This document shows, one piece after another, positions 52,444 through 61,438 of a DNA stretch of 64,000 nucleotides (positions within the stretch are counted from its first letter, which is position 1; each line of letters starts with the position of its first letter). Both the position numbers and the translations under genes were made by a program. The stretch is taken from assembly GCF_000429925.1 (NCBI RefSeq), contig NZ_AUCU01000004.1:1-64000 (forward strand). Reading direction: 5' to 3'. The notes beneath the pieces were generated by a model. That model made no database searches, was not told the origin of the DNA, and worked only from the letters and a program-made list of their open reading frames with translations. The stretch comes from Desulfatirhabdium butyrativorans DSM 18734. Its GTDB lineage: Bacteria > Desulfobacterota > Desulfobacteria > Desulfobacterales > Desulfatirhabdiaceae.

Positions 52444-52985
52444 AAGCCGTTGGTATGGGTGAATTCGGCGACTTCCCTGCGTTTAGGGGGCGCGGAGATC
52501 TTTGCCGGATATCCCATCGGTATGAGCACAGCCAGTTCATACCCATCGGGAACGTTCAGCACCTGTTTGGCCTTGTCGTGATCCAGCAGACCAACGACCA
52601 CCGTACCCAGACCGAGACTGTGGGCTGCAAGGCAAAGGCTTTGGGTGGCAATGCCGAGATCGAACATGAACCAGTCGCCGAACTTGGTCGTGACGGCATT
52701 GTTGTAAAAGCCCGAGCTGTTCAGCTTGCCGCAAAGCGCCAGCACCACCGGTGCGTTGACGATGGCCTTCGTTGCCGGATTTTTGGGGGCCAGGGTTTCC
52801 TGCAATTTCTCCTTGATTGCCGGATCACGGACAACGACAACTTCCCAGCATTGCGTATTGGCCCAGGATTGGGACCATTGCACGGCTTCCAGCACCTGAT
52901 GAAGCACTTCCTCGGGGATATCCTTTCCTTCTTCGTATTTTCGAACGCTTCGCCGGTTTTTCAGCAATTCGAGAAAATCACTCAT
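52440..52985 (-). CDS. Nitroreductase family flavoprotein
   Basis: This 181-residue protein starts at ATG 52985 with GGAAGGAG upstream. It has the family start LELLKNRRSVRKYEEGKDIPEE, WSQSWANTQCWEVVVV, DLGIATQSLCLAAHSLGLGTVVVG and GYELAVLIPMGYPA. These FMN enzymes reduce nitro groups, quinones or flavin analogues using NAD(P)H. The physiological substrate is unknown. It is the downstream neighbour of the repeat-rich gap at 52986-53458. Confidence 0.9.
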   Translation of the reverse strand: MSDFLELLKNRRSVRKYEEGKDIPEEVLHQVLEAVQWSQSWANTQCWEVVVVRDPAIKEKLQETLAPKNPATKAIVNAPVVLALCGKLNSSGFYNNAVTTKFGDWFMFDLGIATQSLCLAAHSLGLGTVVVGLLDHDKAKQVLNVPDGYELAVLIPMGYPAKISAPPKRREVAEFTHTNGF

Positions 52986-53458
52986 GGCTCCTTCCTTTCT
53001 GGGATAAGGGTGCATTTGTCGTAAAAATACCTCCCCTCGCATGCCGGGGATAATCGTTCTCGTCGTTGTCGTTGTCGTTGTCGTAATCGAAACTCCATGG
53101 GCTCGTCACCCCGGCCAACGCCCGACTCCTATAGATCCTGTCCAAGTCCCGCTCGCGTAGATCTGCTGGATTCCGGCTTTCGCCGGAATGACGATCTGAA
53201 CCTGCCATCGAAATGAAGGTCATATTTCTGCTACAGGGATGGCACAACCCCCGACATGAGCATTTATTGTAAAAATATATCAGTGGTCATTGGGCAGTCT
53301 GTAGGGGCGACCGGCCGGTCGCCCCTACAAGGTCCAGCGCAGGCCAACGTTCCGAATTCCTGCGTCGAGCGGTAATGACGCCTGGGACGGCAACGATCAA
53401 CAAGCTCACGAGAAAAGATATGGATCACCCGCTTTGCGTGAACAAACCGCTGCCGGAA
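52986..53458. repeat. Repeat-filled intergenic region
   Basis: A (GTTGTC)n hexamer array lies at about 53057-53082, the reverse complement of the GACAAC array at 27.1 kb. GGATTCCGGCTTTCGCCGG (continuing AATGACG) is at about 53164-53190. CAGTGGTCATTGGGCAGTC is at about 53281-53299. A perfect 28-bp palindrome (half GTAGGGGCGACCGG) spans 53301-53328. No gene found. Confidence 0.85.
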
Positions 53459-54382
53459 TCAGATCGCCGCGGCGCGTGGGAGTTCTGGTTGAAGCAAGGA
53501 TTTCAGGGCCGATTCCCATGTGGGATAAATGAATGAGAACCCGTTTTCAAGAAGTACTTTCGGAATGACCCGCTGGCTTGCCAGCAAAACGGATGCAAAT
53601 TCTCCCAGGATCAGCTTCATCCCGAACGCGGGAGCCGGCAACCAGCAGGGCTTTCGGAGAAATCGGCCGATGGCCCGGGAAAGCTCGCCATTGGTAACTG
53701 TACCGGGCGATACGAAATTGACCGGCCCATGGATATGCTGGTTCTCGATGCACCAGGATGCAGCCCGGATCAAATCCTCGATGTGTATCCAGGAAAACCA
53801 TTGTTTCCCATTGCCAAGCGGTCCGCCCACCAAAAAGCGGAAAGGAGCGATCATTTTTTCGAAAGCGCCTCCGTTTTTCGCGAGAACGACCCCGAAACGC
53901 GCAACGATTACCCGATGTCCTTTTCCTTCAGCCCGGAACGATTCGGATTCCCATCTGGAAGCCAAATCCGCCAGAAAGTCATGCCCTGCCGGTTGGGTCT
54001 CATCGAGGATTTCATCCCCCCGATTGCCATAGAAACCAACGGCTGACGTATTGATCAGAACGGTGTTTCGATTTTCCAACGCATCCACGATGGCTCGTGT
54101 GGTCAGAATCCTCGAATCGATCATGGCCTGCTTGGCCGCTTCTGTCCATCGGGTAAAAATGCTGGTGCCCGCGAGGTTGATGACGGCATCGGCATTCCGG
54201 ATGTGCTCCTGCCAGGGGCCGTTTCGGGTGGTGTCTGCTGAAAGAACGCCCAGCGCCGGATCCAAGGCTTCCGGAGACGGAGGCCGGCGGCCGATGGAGA
54301 CGACACGGTGTCCTTGCCGCAAGAAATGGGGGGCCAGGGTACTTCCGACAAATCCGGTTCCACCGCAGATCACGATCTTCAT
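53459..54382 (-). CDS. TIGR01777/YfcH-type NAD(P)-binding epimerase
   Basis: This 307-residue extended SDR starts at ATG 54382 (GGGAG upstream). Motifs: GGTGFVGSTLAPHFLRQGH (nucleotide binding), INLAGTSIFTRWT, LINTSAVGFYGNRGDE with the Y-x-N-R-G-D pattern of this family in place of a typical YxxxK, and the C-terminal DUF1731-like tail NGFSFIYPTWESAL. The physiological substrate is unknown; the family includes cell-division-associated YfcH and plant homologues. Confidence 0.88.
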   Translation of the reverse strand: MKIVICGGTGFVGSTLAPHFLRQGHRVVSIGRRPPSPEALDPALGVLSADTTRNGPWQEHIRNADAVINLAGTSIFTRWTEAAKQAMIDSRILTTRAIVDALENRNTVLINTSAVGFYGNRGDEILDETQPAGHDFLADLASRWESESFRAEGKGHRVIVARFGVVLAKNGGAFEKMIAPFRFLVGGPLGNGKQWFSWIHIEDLIRAASWCIENQHIHGPVNFVSPGTVTNGELSRAIGRFLRKPCWLPAPAFGMKLILGEFASVLLASQRVIPKVLLENGFSFIYPTWESALKSLLQPELPRAAAI

Positions 54383-54422
54383 GGGCAGGCTCCCTAAGCG
54401 CGGATAAATCGGTTTTTCGGGG

Positions 54423-55139
54423 CTAACCGATATTGAATTTTCCGGATTCGATGTACGGTACGTCTTCGACATCGATAGCCTGGACAATGGGGGCGTTGAG
54501 CCGTTTTTTCATCTCGGCGATGACCGGGCGCTTTTTCCGGATGGTGTCGGCAAATGCCAGGACCTGGGGCATCAGCTCTTCAAGTCTGCAGGCCTTCAGG
54601 ATGATGTGATGTCGTTCACAATCTGCTGCGGTCAGTCGTAGACCCGTATATTCCATTTCTTCCACTTTGTACAGGGGGATGGCTTTCCTGAGCAGCGCGT
54701 TCATGCCGGGCAGGAACGGAATGCCGAGATCGACTTCCGGAAAACAGAAAAATCCGCGATCGGATCGCATGAACCGGAATTCAAAAGCGCAACACAGAAT
54801 GGCCCCGCCGGCAAAGGCATGCCCGTTGATAGCGGCGATCGTGACCAGCGGATAGGTGACGAGGCGTTTGAACAGGCTGTTGAGCTGATAGAAAAAGGCT
54901 TTTGCAGCGGCGATGTCGTTTTGTTGAATGACAGGCACCAGCCACTCGAGATCGATGCCGTTGGAGAAAATTTTTTCATGAGCCGAGGTGACGACGAGCG
55001 TTTGGGCCTCTGTTTTGTGCTCGATTTCATCGAGGGTGTTCAGAAATGCGCTTAAAAAATCCGGATTGAAGCGGTTTTCGCCGCTGTTGAGGGTGATGGT
55101 GGCGATATGATCCTGCAGCTGATAGGAAACACGTGACAT
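54423..55139 (-). CDS. Enoyl-CoA hydratase/isomerase family protein (probable delta3,delta2-enoyl-CoA isomerase)
   Basis: This 238-residue crotonase-fold protein starts at ATG 55139 after GGGAGGA. The oxyanion-hole strand is INGHAFAGGAILCCAFEFRF. A single catalytic acid, Glu135, lies in FPEVDLGIPFLPG, the position used by enoyl-CoA isomerases; the first hydratase glutamate is not seen (an alanine-glycine stretch instead). It therefore probably shifts double bonds so that unsaturated acyl-CoA can be oxidised. It is not adjacent to the main acyl-CoA cluster. Confidence 0.82.
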   Translation of the reverse strand: MSRVSYQLQDHIATITLNSGENRFNPDFLSAFLNTLDEIEHKTEAQTLVVTSAHEKIFSNGIDLEWLVPVIQQNDIAAAKAFFYQLNSLFKRLVTYPLVTIAAINGHAFAGGAILCCAFEFRFMRSDRGFFCFPEVDLGIPFLPGMNALLRKAIPLYKVEEMEYTGLRLTAADCERHHIILKACRLEELMPQVLAFADTIRKKRPVIAEMKKRLNAPIVQAIDVEDVPYIESGKFNIG

Positions 55140-55780
55140 GAATATCCTCCCGGTTGATAAAATGATGGGCTCGCAACCGCTCGTCCCATTGTCAAGCAAG
55201 GCCTGAAAAGAACCCCCGTTTTTTTGCCCGATCCGAGCCGCAGGGCAGGTGGTTTTGGCCATGCAGTGGGCGCGGTATGAAGCCGCAGAAGAAGCGCCTG
55301 CGCCCTGGCCATTGCCGCCCGTTTGAGGTCGACCGGCTTTTTGAGAGCCTTTTCCACACGAACGTGCCAATTGCAAAACCCCGATTTTTCGTCACCCCGG
55401 CGAAATCCTGCCTCCGGTGGGAGGGGTTTATAACATTTTGAAATAAAAGGAATCCTTACGCCAGGGGCGGGGCTTCGCCGGAATGACACGGAAGAACTTT
55501 TGCAATCGCCTCGAACGATACGGAAAAACAGTAGCATGGATCATTTGTAGGGTCAATGGCGACCGATGGGTGAGCGGCCGTTCGGGTTGTTTTCAAATCG
55601 ATCTCGTGGTACATGGCCCCTGAACGGAAATCCAGTTTGGTGTACAGCCTGCCCTCCGGCGGCGTGGTGATCTGAATAGCGGATTTCCGTTCAGGCGCAC
55701 CATGGGAAAAACGGGATGTTGAAAATGGAAACGTCTCCATCCACCCATACAACCCTTCACCAAATCCAGAGGTATTTCGC
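55140..55780. repeat. Large intergenic region with repeat remnants
   Basis: These 641 bases between divergent genes hold a TGATGGGCTCGCAA element end (55163-55176) without a visible partner. A CACCCCGGCGAAATCCTGCC remnant lies near 55390. A perfect 15-bp inverted repeat, CCTGAACGGAAATCC (55619-55633), pairs with 55681-55695. The latter arm belongs to the TTTCCGTTCAGGCAC module also seen at 28.2, 41.1 and 44.9 kb. No gene is supported; promoters for both flanking genes must lie here. Confidence 0.7.
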
Positions 55781-57880
55781 ATGAAATGGTTTTTCGATCC
55801 GAAGGCCATCGCCGTGATCGGTGCAACGCCTGATCCGATGAAAGGCGGTTATTCGATCCTGTTCAACCTGCTCCAGGGGTATCCGGGTGCGATCTATCCG
55901 ATCAATCCCAAATACCGGAAGATTCTCGATCTGCCGTGCTACCCCACCATTGTCGATGCGCCCGATCCGATCGATCTGGCCATCGTCTTTGTTCCTGCCG
56001 CCCTCGTCCCTCAGGTGGTCAGGGCCTGCGCCCAAAAAGGCATTCCGGGCGTCATTGTCGAATCGGGCGGTTTTTCCGAAACCGGTGATACCGGGAAGGC
56101 GCTGCAGCAGCAACTTCTCGACATTGCACGGGAGACAGGCATCCGCATCTGGGGTCCCAATTGCATGGGGCTTGTCGATGCCCGTCGCCAATACGTCTTT
56201 TCATTTCTGACGCCCAGCGTATGGAATTTCGGGCTTACGCCGGGATCGGTTTCCCTCATCGTTCAAAGCGGCATGCTGGCGGGCGGCTTTCTGATCGATA
56301 TCATGAGCCACGGGATGATGGGAATTTCCAAAGCGCTTTCCATCGGCAACAAGGCCGATGTCAACGAGACCGAGCTGCTTGCATACCTCATCGACGATCC
56401 CGATACCCGGGTTATCGGCCTTTACCTGGAGTCGATCGTGGATGGTGGGCGCTTCATGGAACTGTGTGCATCGAGCCCAAAACCCATTGTCCTGCTGAAG
56501 GGCGGCAAAAGCAGGGGAGGGGCCAGGGCTGCCTTGAGCCATACCGCCAGCATGGCCGGAGATCATGCCACGATCCGCAGTGCGCTGATGCAGGCAGGTG
56601 TTATCGAGGTGGACGATTTCCGGCAGCTTCTCGATGTGAGCCGGGCGCTTTCCATGTTCCCGGATCTTGCGCCATCCCGCACGATCGGCAAAACGGCGAT
56701 TCTCACCTTCAGCGGCGGCGCCGGCATTGTATCCGCCGATCTTCTGGAAGCCAGCGGTTTGAGCCTGGCAGATCTTTCGGATGAAACGCGTCTCCGTTTG
56801 CAGCAGGTTTTTCCGGAATGGATGCCGGTTTCCAACCCGATCGATCTGTGGCCGGCTGTGGAGCGGCATGGCGGTCAGATTGCCTATGAAACAGCCATGA
56901 AGGCCGTGGCGGAAGACGCGGGGGTGGATGTCGTGCTGCTGCATCTGTATTCCGGCGGCTTTGCGCTGAATTTTGACATGGCAGATGCCATCGATGCCCT
57001 TTACCGGAACGGGAAACCGGTTTTCGTCTGGCTTCTGGGGGATCGGGACAATGCGCAGCAGACGATGGAGGCCATTCAGGGGATCGGCGTCCCGGTATAT
57101 CGGGAGCTGCAGCGCGCCGCCGAGGCGATCCGATCCGTGATACGCAGGGGCAGATGGGTTCAGGAAGTCGGTCATGGACGACCGGCGGATGCCGGGCCTG
57201 TTGTTCGTTTGCCGCAGCATATGGCAAACCTGTTGGGTCATGCCAGGGGAACGCTCGATGAGTATCTCTCCAAGCAGATTTTGCGCGAATGCGGTGTTGC
57301 CACTGTTCCCGAGAAAGCCGTCCAGTCCGTGGCGGAAGCCCTGGAGGCGGCGAGTGCATTTGGTTTCCCCGTCGTTTTGAAGGGGCTGATTCGGGATGTT
57401 CTTCACAAGAGCGAACAGGGTCTTGTGCACGTCAATCTGCGGAATGAGGCGGATATTCGGGAGGCTTTTTCTGTCCTGAGCGCTCGGATCGGGAATCAGG
57501 ATACCATCGTCTTACAGAAGCAGATCGGCGGGAAATGCGAGCTGATTGCGGGAGTCGTCCGGGATCCCCAGTTCGGGGTCTGTGTGATGGCGGGTATCGG
57601 TGGGACCCTGGCCGAAGCGATGGACGACAAAATCTTTCTGGTGGCGCCCTTCGACGAGAGGCAGGCCCTGTATATGCTGGGGCAGCTTCGCTCCCGGAAA
57701 TTGCTCGATGGGTTCCGGGGCGAGGCGCCTCTGGATCGGGAGGCCTTCGCCCGGGCACTGGTGCGGATCGGCCATCTTGCGCTTGCCCATCCATCCATTC
57801 GGGAGTTGGATATCAATCCATTTATCGTCAGCGAAGGCCAGCCTATTGCCGTCGATGCCAACATCGTTCTTTGCCGATAG
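55781..57880 (+). CDS. ADP-forming acyl-CoA synthetase (fused alpha-beta, acetate-CoA ligase type)
   Basis: This 699-residue NDP-forming enzyme has a CoA-binding N-domain (FDPKAIAVIGATPDPMKGGY), a succinyl-CoA-ligase-like part (VIVESGGFSETG, IWGPNCMGLVD) and the phosphorylated His254 in LSHTASMAGDH. A C-terminal ATP-grasp domain starts near 480 (FPVVLKGLIRDVLHKSEQGLVHV, ending ELDINPFIV). It converts acyl-CoA plus ADP to acid plus ATP, or activates acids in reverse. It could feed or drain the acyl-CoA pathways in this window. A 310-bp repeat element begins one base after its stop. Confidence 0.9.
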   Translation: MKWFFDPKAIAVIGATPDPMKGGYSILFNLLQGYPGAIYPINPKYRKILDLPCYPTIVDAPDPIDLAIVFVPAALVPQVVRACAQKGIPGVIVESGGFSETGDTGKALQQQLLDIARETGIRIWGPNCMGLVDARRQYVFSFLTPSVWNFGLTPGSVSLIVQSGMLAGGFLIDIMSHGMMGISKALSIGNKADVNETELLAYLIDDPDTRVIGLYLESIVDGGRFMELCASSPKPIVLLKGGKSRGGARAALSHTASMAGDHATIRSALMQAGVIEVDDFRQLLDVSRALSMFPDLAPSRTIGKTAILTFSGGAGIVSADLLEASGLSLADLSDETRLRLQQVFPEWMPVSNPIDLWPAVERHGGQIAYETAMKAVAEDAGVDVVLLHLYSGGFALNFDMADAIDALYRNGKPVFVWLLGDRDNAQQTMEAIQGIGVPVYRELQRAAEAIRSVIRRGRWVQEVGHGRPADAGPVVRLPQHMANLLGHARGTLDEYLSKQILRECGVATVPEKAVQSVAEALEAASAFGFPVVLKGLIRDVLHKSEQGLVHVNLRNEADIREAFSVLSARIGNQDTIVLQKQIGGKCELIAGVVRDPQFGVCVMAGIGGTLAEAMDDKIFLVAPFDERQALYMLGQLRSRKLLDGFRGEAPLDREAFARALVRIGHLALAHPSIRELDINPFIVSEGQPIAVDANIVLCR

Positions 57881-57881
57881 G

Positions 57882-58191
57882 TGATGGCTTCGAAAAATGT
57901 CGACTGCTCTTAAATGAGCCGCATGGGAGCGGGCGCCTTTTGCTCCGCAGCGGAAAAACTCAGCCGGCCGATCTCGTAGGGCCGGGCATTGGGCACGTTT
58001 TTAGAAGCAAATACGACCAATTGCAAAAGCATGTGTTTTGAACAGATTTCAATACAGAAAGAATGCCCGGCCCAACGATCTCCGGCGGCTTCAGACACGT
58101 TTCCGCTGCATCGCAAAAGCGACCCGCCCCCATGCTCAGGCCAGACAACAACGGGAAATCATAGCTGGGGAGACTTTTTGTAAATTCATCA
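57882..58191. repeat. 310-bp MITE-like element B
   Basis: The ends TGATGGCTTCGAAAAATGTC (57882-57901) and GACTTTTTGTAAATTCATCA (58172-58191) are imperfect inverted copies. The inner arms 57937-57990 and 58062-58119 pair as a hairpin of about 55 bp (CTTTTGC, GCAGCGGAAA, GGGCCGGGCATT blocks). It matches element A at 18493-18803 at both ends and in the arms and differs by one base in length. It lies between the ADP-forming synthetase gene and the dnaK terminator. Confidence 0.85.
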
Positions 58192-58201
58192 TCGTAGCGC
58201 C

Positions 58202-58240
58202 AAAAAAGGAAGGGGCGGCCATTCAGGCCGCCCCTTCCGA
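58202..58240 (-). terminator. dnaK terminator
   Basis: A perfect 13-bp stem, GGAAGGGGCGGCC (58208-58220) with its complement at 58226-58238, has a 5-base loop. It is followed on the minus strand by six T. It lies 22 bases after the dnaK stop. Confidence 0.9.
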
Positions 58241-58261
58241 TTTCGCGCCGTCAGAGCGAAA

Positions 58262-60196
58262 TTACTTCTTCACTTCTTCAAAATCCGCATCCACCACATC
58301 GTCGCCTCCGCCGTGCGCCTGTCCCTGAGGACCACCAGCGCCGGCTGAAGGCCCGCCCTGCGGACCGCCGCCGCCAGGACCTTGCTGAGCCGATGCTTTC
58401 TGGTACATGGTTTCGGCAAGCTTGTGAGAGGCCGTCATCAACTCTTCGCTCAGGCGTTTGATCTCCTGGGCGTTGTCGCTTTCCATCGCCTTCTTCAGGG
58501 AGGCCACTGCAGCTTCGATCTGGCTCTTGGTTCCCGCGTCGACCTTGTCTCCCAAATCCTTGATGGATTTTTCGGTCGTGTAAATCAAGGTGTCGGCCTG
58601 ATTTCTGGCTTCGACCAGTTCCTTCTTCTTTCGGTCTTCCTCGGCATGGCGCTCGGCATCCTTGATGAGCCGCTCGATTTCATCCTTGTTGAGACCGCTC
58701 GAAGCCTTGATCTGGATGGATTGTTCCTTGTTGGTCGCCAGGTCCTTGGCAGAAACGTTCACGATTCCGTTGGCATCGATGTCGAAAGTGACCTCGATCT
58801 GTGGTACGCCGCGCGGAGCCGGTGGAATACCGACAAGATCGAAGCGGCCCAGCGTCTTGTTGTCCCCTGCCATTTCCCGCTCGCCCTGCAGGACATGGAT
58901 GGAAACCGCAGGTTGATTATCGGCCGCAGTCGAAAAAATCTGGCTCTTCCGGGTCGGGATGGTCGTGTTTTTCTCGATCAGTTTGGTCATGACGCCGCCC
59001 AGCGTTTCGATGCCCAGAGACAGCGGGGTGACATCGAGCAGGAGCACATCCTTGACATCTCCGCCAAGCACTCCGCCCTGGATGGCCGCACCGATGGCAA
59101 CAACCTCATCCGGGTTGACGCCTTTATGGGGTTCTTTACCAAAGATCTTTCGGACCCGATCCTGCACGGCAGGCATCCGGGTCATGCCACCGACCAGTAC
59201 CACCTCATTGATGTCGTTGGCCGTCAGGTTGGCGTCTTTGAGCGCGATGCGGCACGGTCCTTCGAGCTTGTCGAGAAGATCGGCTACCAACGCCTCCAGC
59301 TTTGCCCGGGTAATTTTCATATTGAGGTGTTTGGGGCCATTCTGATCCGCTGTGATAAAAGGCAGATTGACGTCGGTTTCCATGGAGGTGGAAAGCTCGA
59401 TCTTGGCTTTCTCGGCAGCCTCTTTGAGCCGCTGCAGGGCCATTTTATCGTTTCGGATATCGATTCCGGTGTCTTTACGGAATTCGGAAGAAAGAAAATC
59501 GATGATCCGCAGATCGAAATCTTCTCCACCCAAATGGGTATCTCCATTGGTGGATTTGACTTCGAAGACGCCTTCACCGATTTCCAGGATCGATACATCG
59601 AAGGTGCCTCCCCCAAGATCGAAAACGGCGATCTTTTCATCTTTCTTCTTGTCGAGACCGTACGCAAGCGATGCCGCCGTTGGTTCGTTGATGATCCGAA
59701 GGACATTCAGGCCAGCGATCTTTCCGGCATCTTTGGTGGCCTGTCTCTGGCTGTCGTCAAAGTAGGCCGGCACCGTAATGACCGCATCGGTGATGGTCTC
59801 TCCCAGATAGTCCTCGGCCGCCTTCTTGATGGTCGACAGGATAAACGACGAAATTTCGGCCGGGCTGTATGTCTTGCCTCGCAGGCTGATGCGTACATCA
59901 CCGTTGGGCGCTTCCTCCAGTTTATAGGGGAGCACCTTGATGTCCCGCTGGACTTCCGGAGACCGGAATTTTCGGCCGATCAGTCGTTTTACGGCAAAAA
60001 CCGTGTTTTCCGGATTGGTGATGGCCTGGCGTTTGGCGATCTGGCCGACCAGTCTTTCTCCGCTCTCTGTAATGGCGACGATGGAAGGGGTTGTTCTGCC
60101 GCCTTCGGCGTTGGTGATGACTTTGGCTTCCCCACCTTCCATGATGGCTACGCAGGAATTGGTTGTGCCTAAATCAATACCGATGATTTTTCCCAT
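58262..60196 (-). CDS. dnaK: Chaperone DnaK (Hsp70)
   Basis: This 644-residue protein has the ATPase domain starts [57 protein letters not shown], and [11 protein letters not shown]. The substrate domain includes [20 protein letters not shown]. The C-terminal tail is Gly/Pro-rich and ends [13 protein letters not shown]. It folds proteins with GrpE, encoded 152 bases upstream, and DnaJ, which is not next to it here. No CIRCE operator is seen in the grpE-dnaK gap. Confidence 0.97.
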   Translation of the reverse strand: MGKIIGIDLGTTNSCVAIMEGGEAKVITNAEGGRTTPSIVAITESGERLVGQIAKRQAITNPENTVFAVKRLIGRKFRSPEVQRDIKVLPYKLEEAPNGDVRISLRGKTYSPAEISSFILSTIKKAAEDYLGETITDAVITVPAYFDDSQRQATKDAGKIAGLNVLRIINEPTAASLAYGLDKKKDEKIAVFDLGGGTFDVSILEIGEGVFEVKSTNGDTHLGGEDFDLRIIDFLSSEFRKDTGIDIRNDKMALQRLKEAAEKAKIELSTSMETDVNLPFITADQNGPKHLNMKITRAKLEALVADLLDKLEGPCRIALKDANLTANDINEVVLVGGMTRMPAVQDRVRKIFGKEPHKGVNPDEVVAIGAAIQGGVLGGDVKDVLLLDVTPLSLGIETLGGVMTKLIEKNTTIPTRKSQIFSTAADNQPAVSIHVLQGEREMAGDNKTLGRFDLVGIPPAPRGVPQIEVTFDIDANGIVNVSAKDLATNKEQSIQIKASSGLNKDEIERLIKDAERHAEEDRKKKELVEARNQADTLIYTTEKSIKDLGDKVDAGTKSQIEAAVASLKKAMESDNAQEIKRLSEELMTASHKLAETMYQKASAQQGPGGGGPQGGPSAGAGGPQGQAHGGGDDVVDADFEEVKK

Positions 60197-60348
60197 GGGT
60201 TTTCCCTCCTGATGAATAGGGGAAAATCGGCTCGACCCGGGTTCAGGCGGAATGCGTCCCGTTTTGACCGCATCCGGCCATTTTTTCCGAAGTCGGATGA
60301 TTTTCCAATGAATGAAACATGTTATCGGATCGTATCCGTATCTGCTCG

Positions 60349-60936
60349 TTATTTCGTCGGGTTGGACACCGCTACCATGGCAGGCCTGAGCAAGCGGTCA
60401 TGCAACAGGTATCCTTTTTGGAATTCCTTGGTCACCGTGTTCTGGGGTACATGATCTGCCGGTTCTTGCATGACGGCCTGGTGGTAATTCGGATCGAACG
60501 TTTTGCCGAGCGCGTTGACGGGTGTAACGGAAAACTTTTCAAAAATCCTCAGAATTTCCTTCAGTGTCAATTCAATGCCTTTGAGCAAATCGTTGTCTTC
60601 GCCAACCGACTGTTTTCCGGCTTCGATCGCCCTTTCCAAATTGTCAACCACCCCGAGCAGTTCGCCGAGGATTGCTTCATAAGCGTATTTGCGGTAATCT
60701 TCCATCTCCCGTGCGGTACGCTTCTTGTAATTTTCGAATTCCGCCGAAAGCCGAAGAAATCGGTCGAAGGTTCGTTTGGCTTCCTCTTCCGCTTGTTGAC
60801 ACCGCTGTTCCAGGTCGGGGCCGTTTGCCGGATCGAGCAATTCTGGTTCGACGCATGCAGCAGAACCTTCCGGTGCAGTTTCCGTTTCCGGATCGGAAGG
60901 TGCGCTGGGGTTGAGTGTTTCCTCTTTGTTCGCCAT
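60349..60936 (-). CDS. grpE: Nucleotide exchange factor GrpE
   Basis: This 195-residue protein starts at ATG 60936, with AAGGAGAG upstream. An acidic N-terminus is followed by a long coiled coil (about 50-105: [19 protein letters not shown]). The beta-wing head has the family end [45 protein letters not shown]. It exchanges ADP on DnaK and senses heat. It precedes dnaK in the same direction. Confidence 0.95.
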   Translation of the reverse strand: MANKEETLNPSAPSDPETETAPEGSAACVEPELLDPANGPDLEQRCQQAEEEAKRTFDRFLRLSAEFENYKKRTAREMEDYRKYAYEAILGELLGVVDNLERAIEAGKQSVGEDNDLLKGIELTLKEILRIFEKFSVTPVNALGKTFDPNYHQAVMQEPADHVPQNTVTKEFQKGYLLHDRLLRPAMVAVSNPTK

Positions 60937-61438
60937 CCGGTCATCTCTCCTTGAATGAATCGGCATTGTTGCTGGTTCAAGCCTTCGGAAATTTCGAATT
61001 TCAGCCATTGTCATAATGGGCCGATCCCAGCCGAAAGCTGAACAAAAATAATGCGGAACCGTTTGATGTCAAGCAAGATCCGGGAACATTTCCGAGGGAA
61101 ATCCGGGCCAAATCGAATGCTGCCGCATCTCGGAATTCCGCTTGCGCCTTCACACCTTCATGCCCATCGGATATTCATCTCCGGAGGCTGCAACCCTTAC
61201 CACAATGCCATTGACCCTTGCCATGAACAGCGGTTTCAACAAGTCCTGTGTCAAAACGCTTTTGACAAATGGCGGTGAACATTGTATCAACTGCAGCCAG
61301 CAACGCCGGTGTACATGCGGCACCTGAACGCCGAAAACGGTTCGCCTTCATCGACATGCCATGCTCGATGTTCGGAGTGGCCATGAAGAATACAAAATAT
61401 GTTCATCATTGTAATCGGTTCAACCCCCGAGAAGCCCA
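60937..61438. other. Intergenic region upstream of grpE and the dynamin-like gene
   Basis: These 502 bases have no supported gene. The left part carries a candidate grpE promoter (61045-61072). No CIRCE inverted repeat (TTAGCACTC-type) was found, which argues against HrcA control here. A CAGCCGAAAGCTG hairpin lies near 61029. Confidence 0.5.
61045..61072 (-). promoter_or_regulatory. Candidate sigma-70-like promoter for grpE-dnaK
   Basis: On the minus strand, TTGACA (61072-61067) and TATTTT (61050-61045) are 16 bases apart. This would give a leader of about 100 bases before grpE. No good sigma-32 match was found. Confidence 0.4.

Noticed and set aside
58382-60172. 596-codon plus-strand frame opposite dnaK
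   Set aside because: A well-known artefact: dnaK genes often carry long antisense frames; no start signal or family match.
60937-61438. CIRCE operator or sigma-32 promoter upstream of grpE-dnaK
   Set aside because: No TTAGCACTC-N9-GAGTGCTAA dyad and no good CTTGAAA/CCCCAT pair was found; only a sigma-70-like candidate remains.
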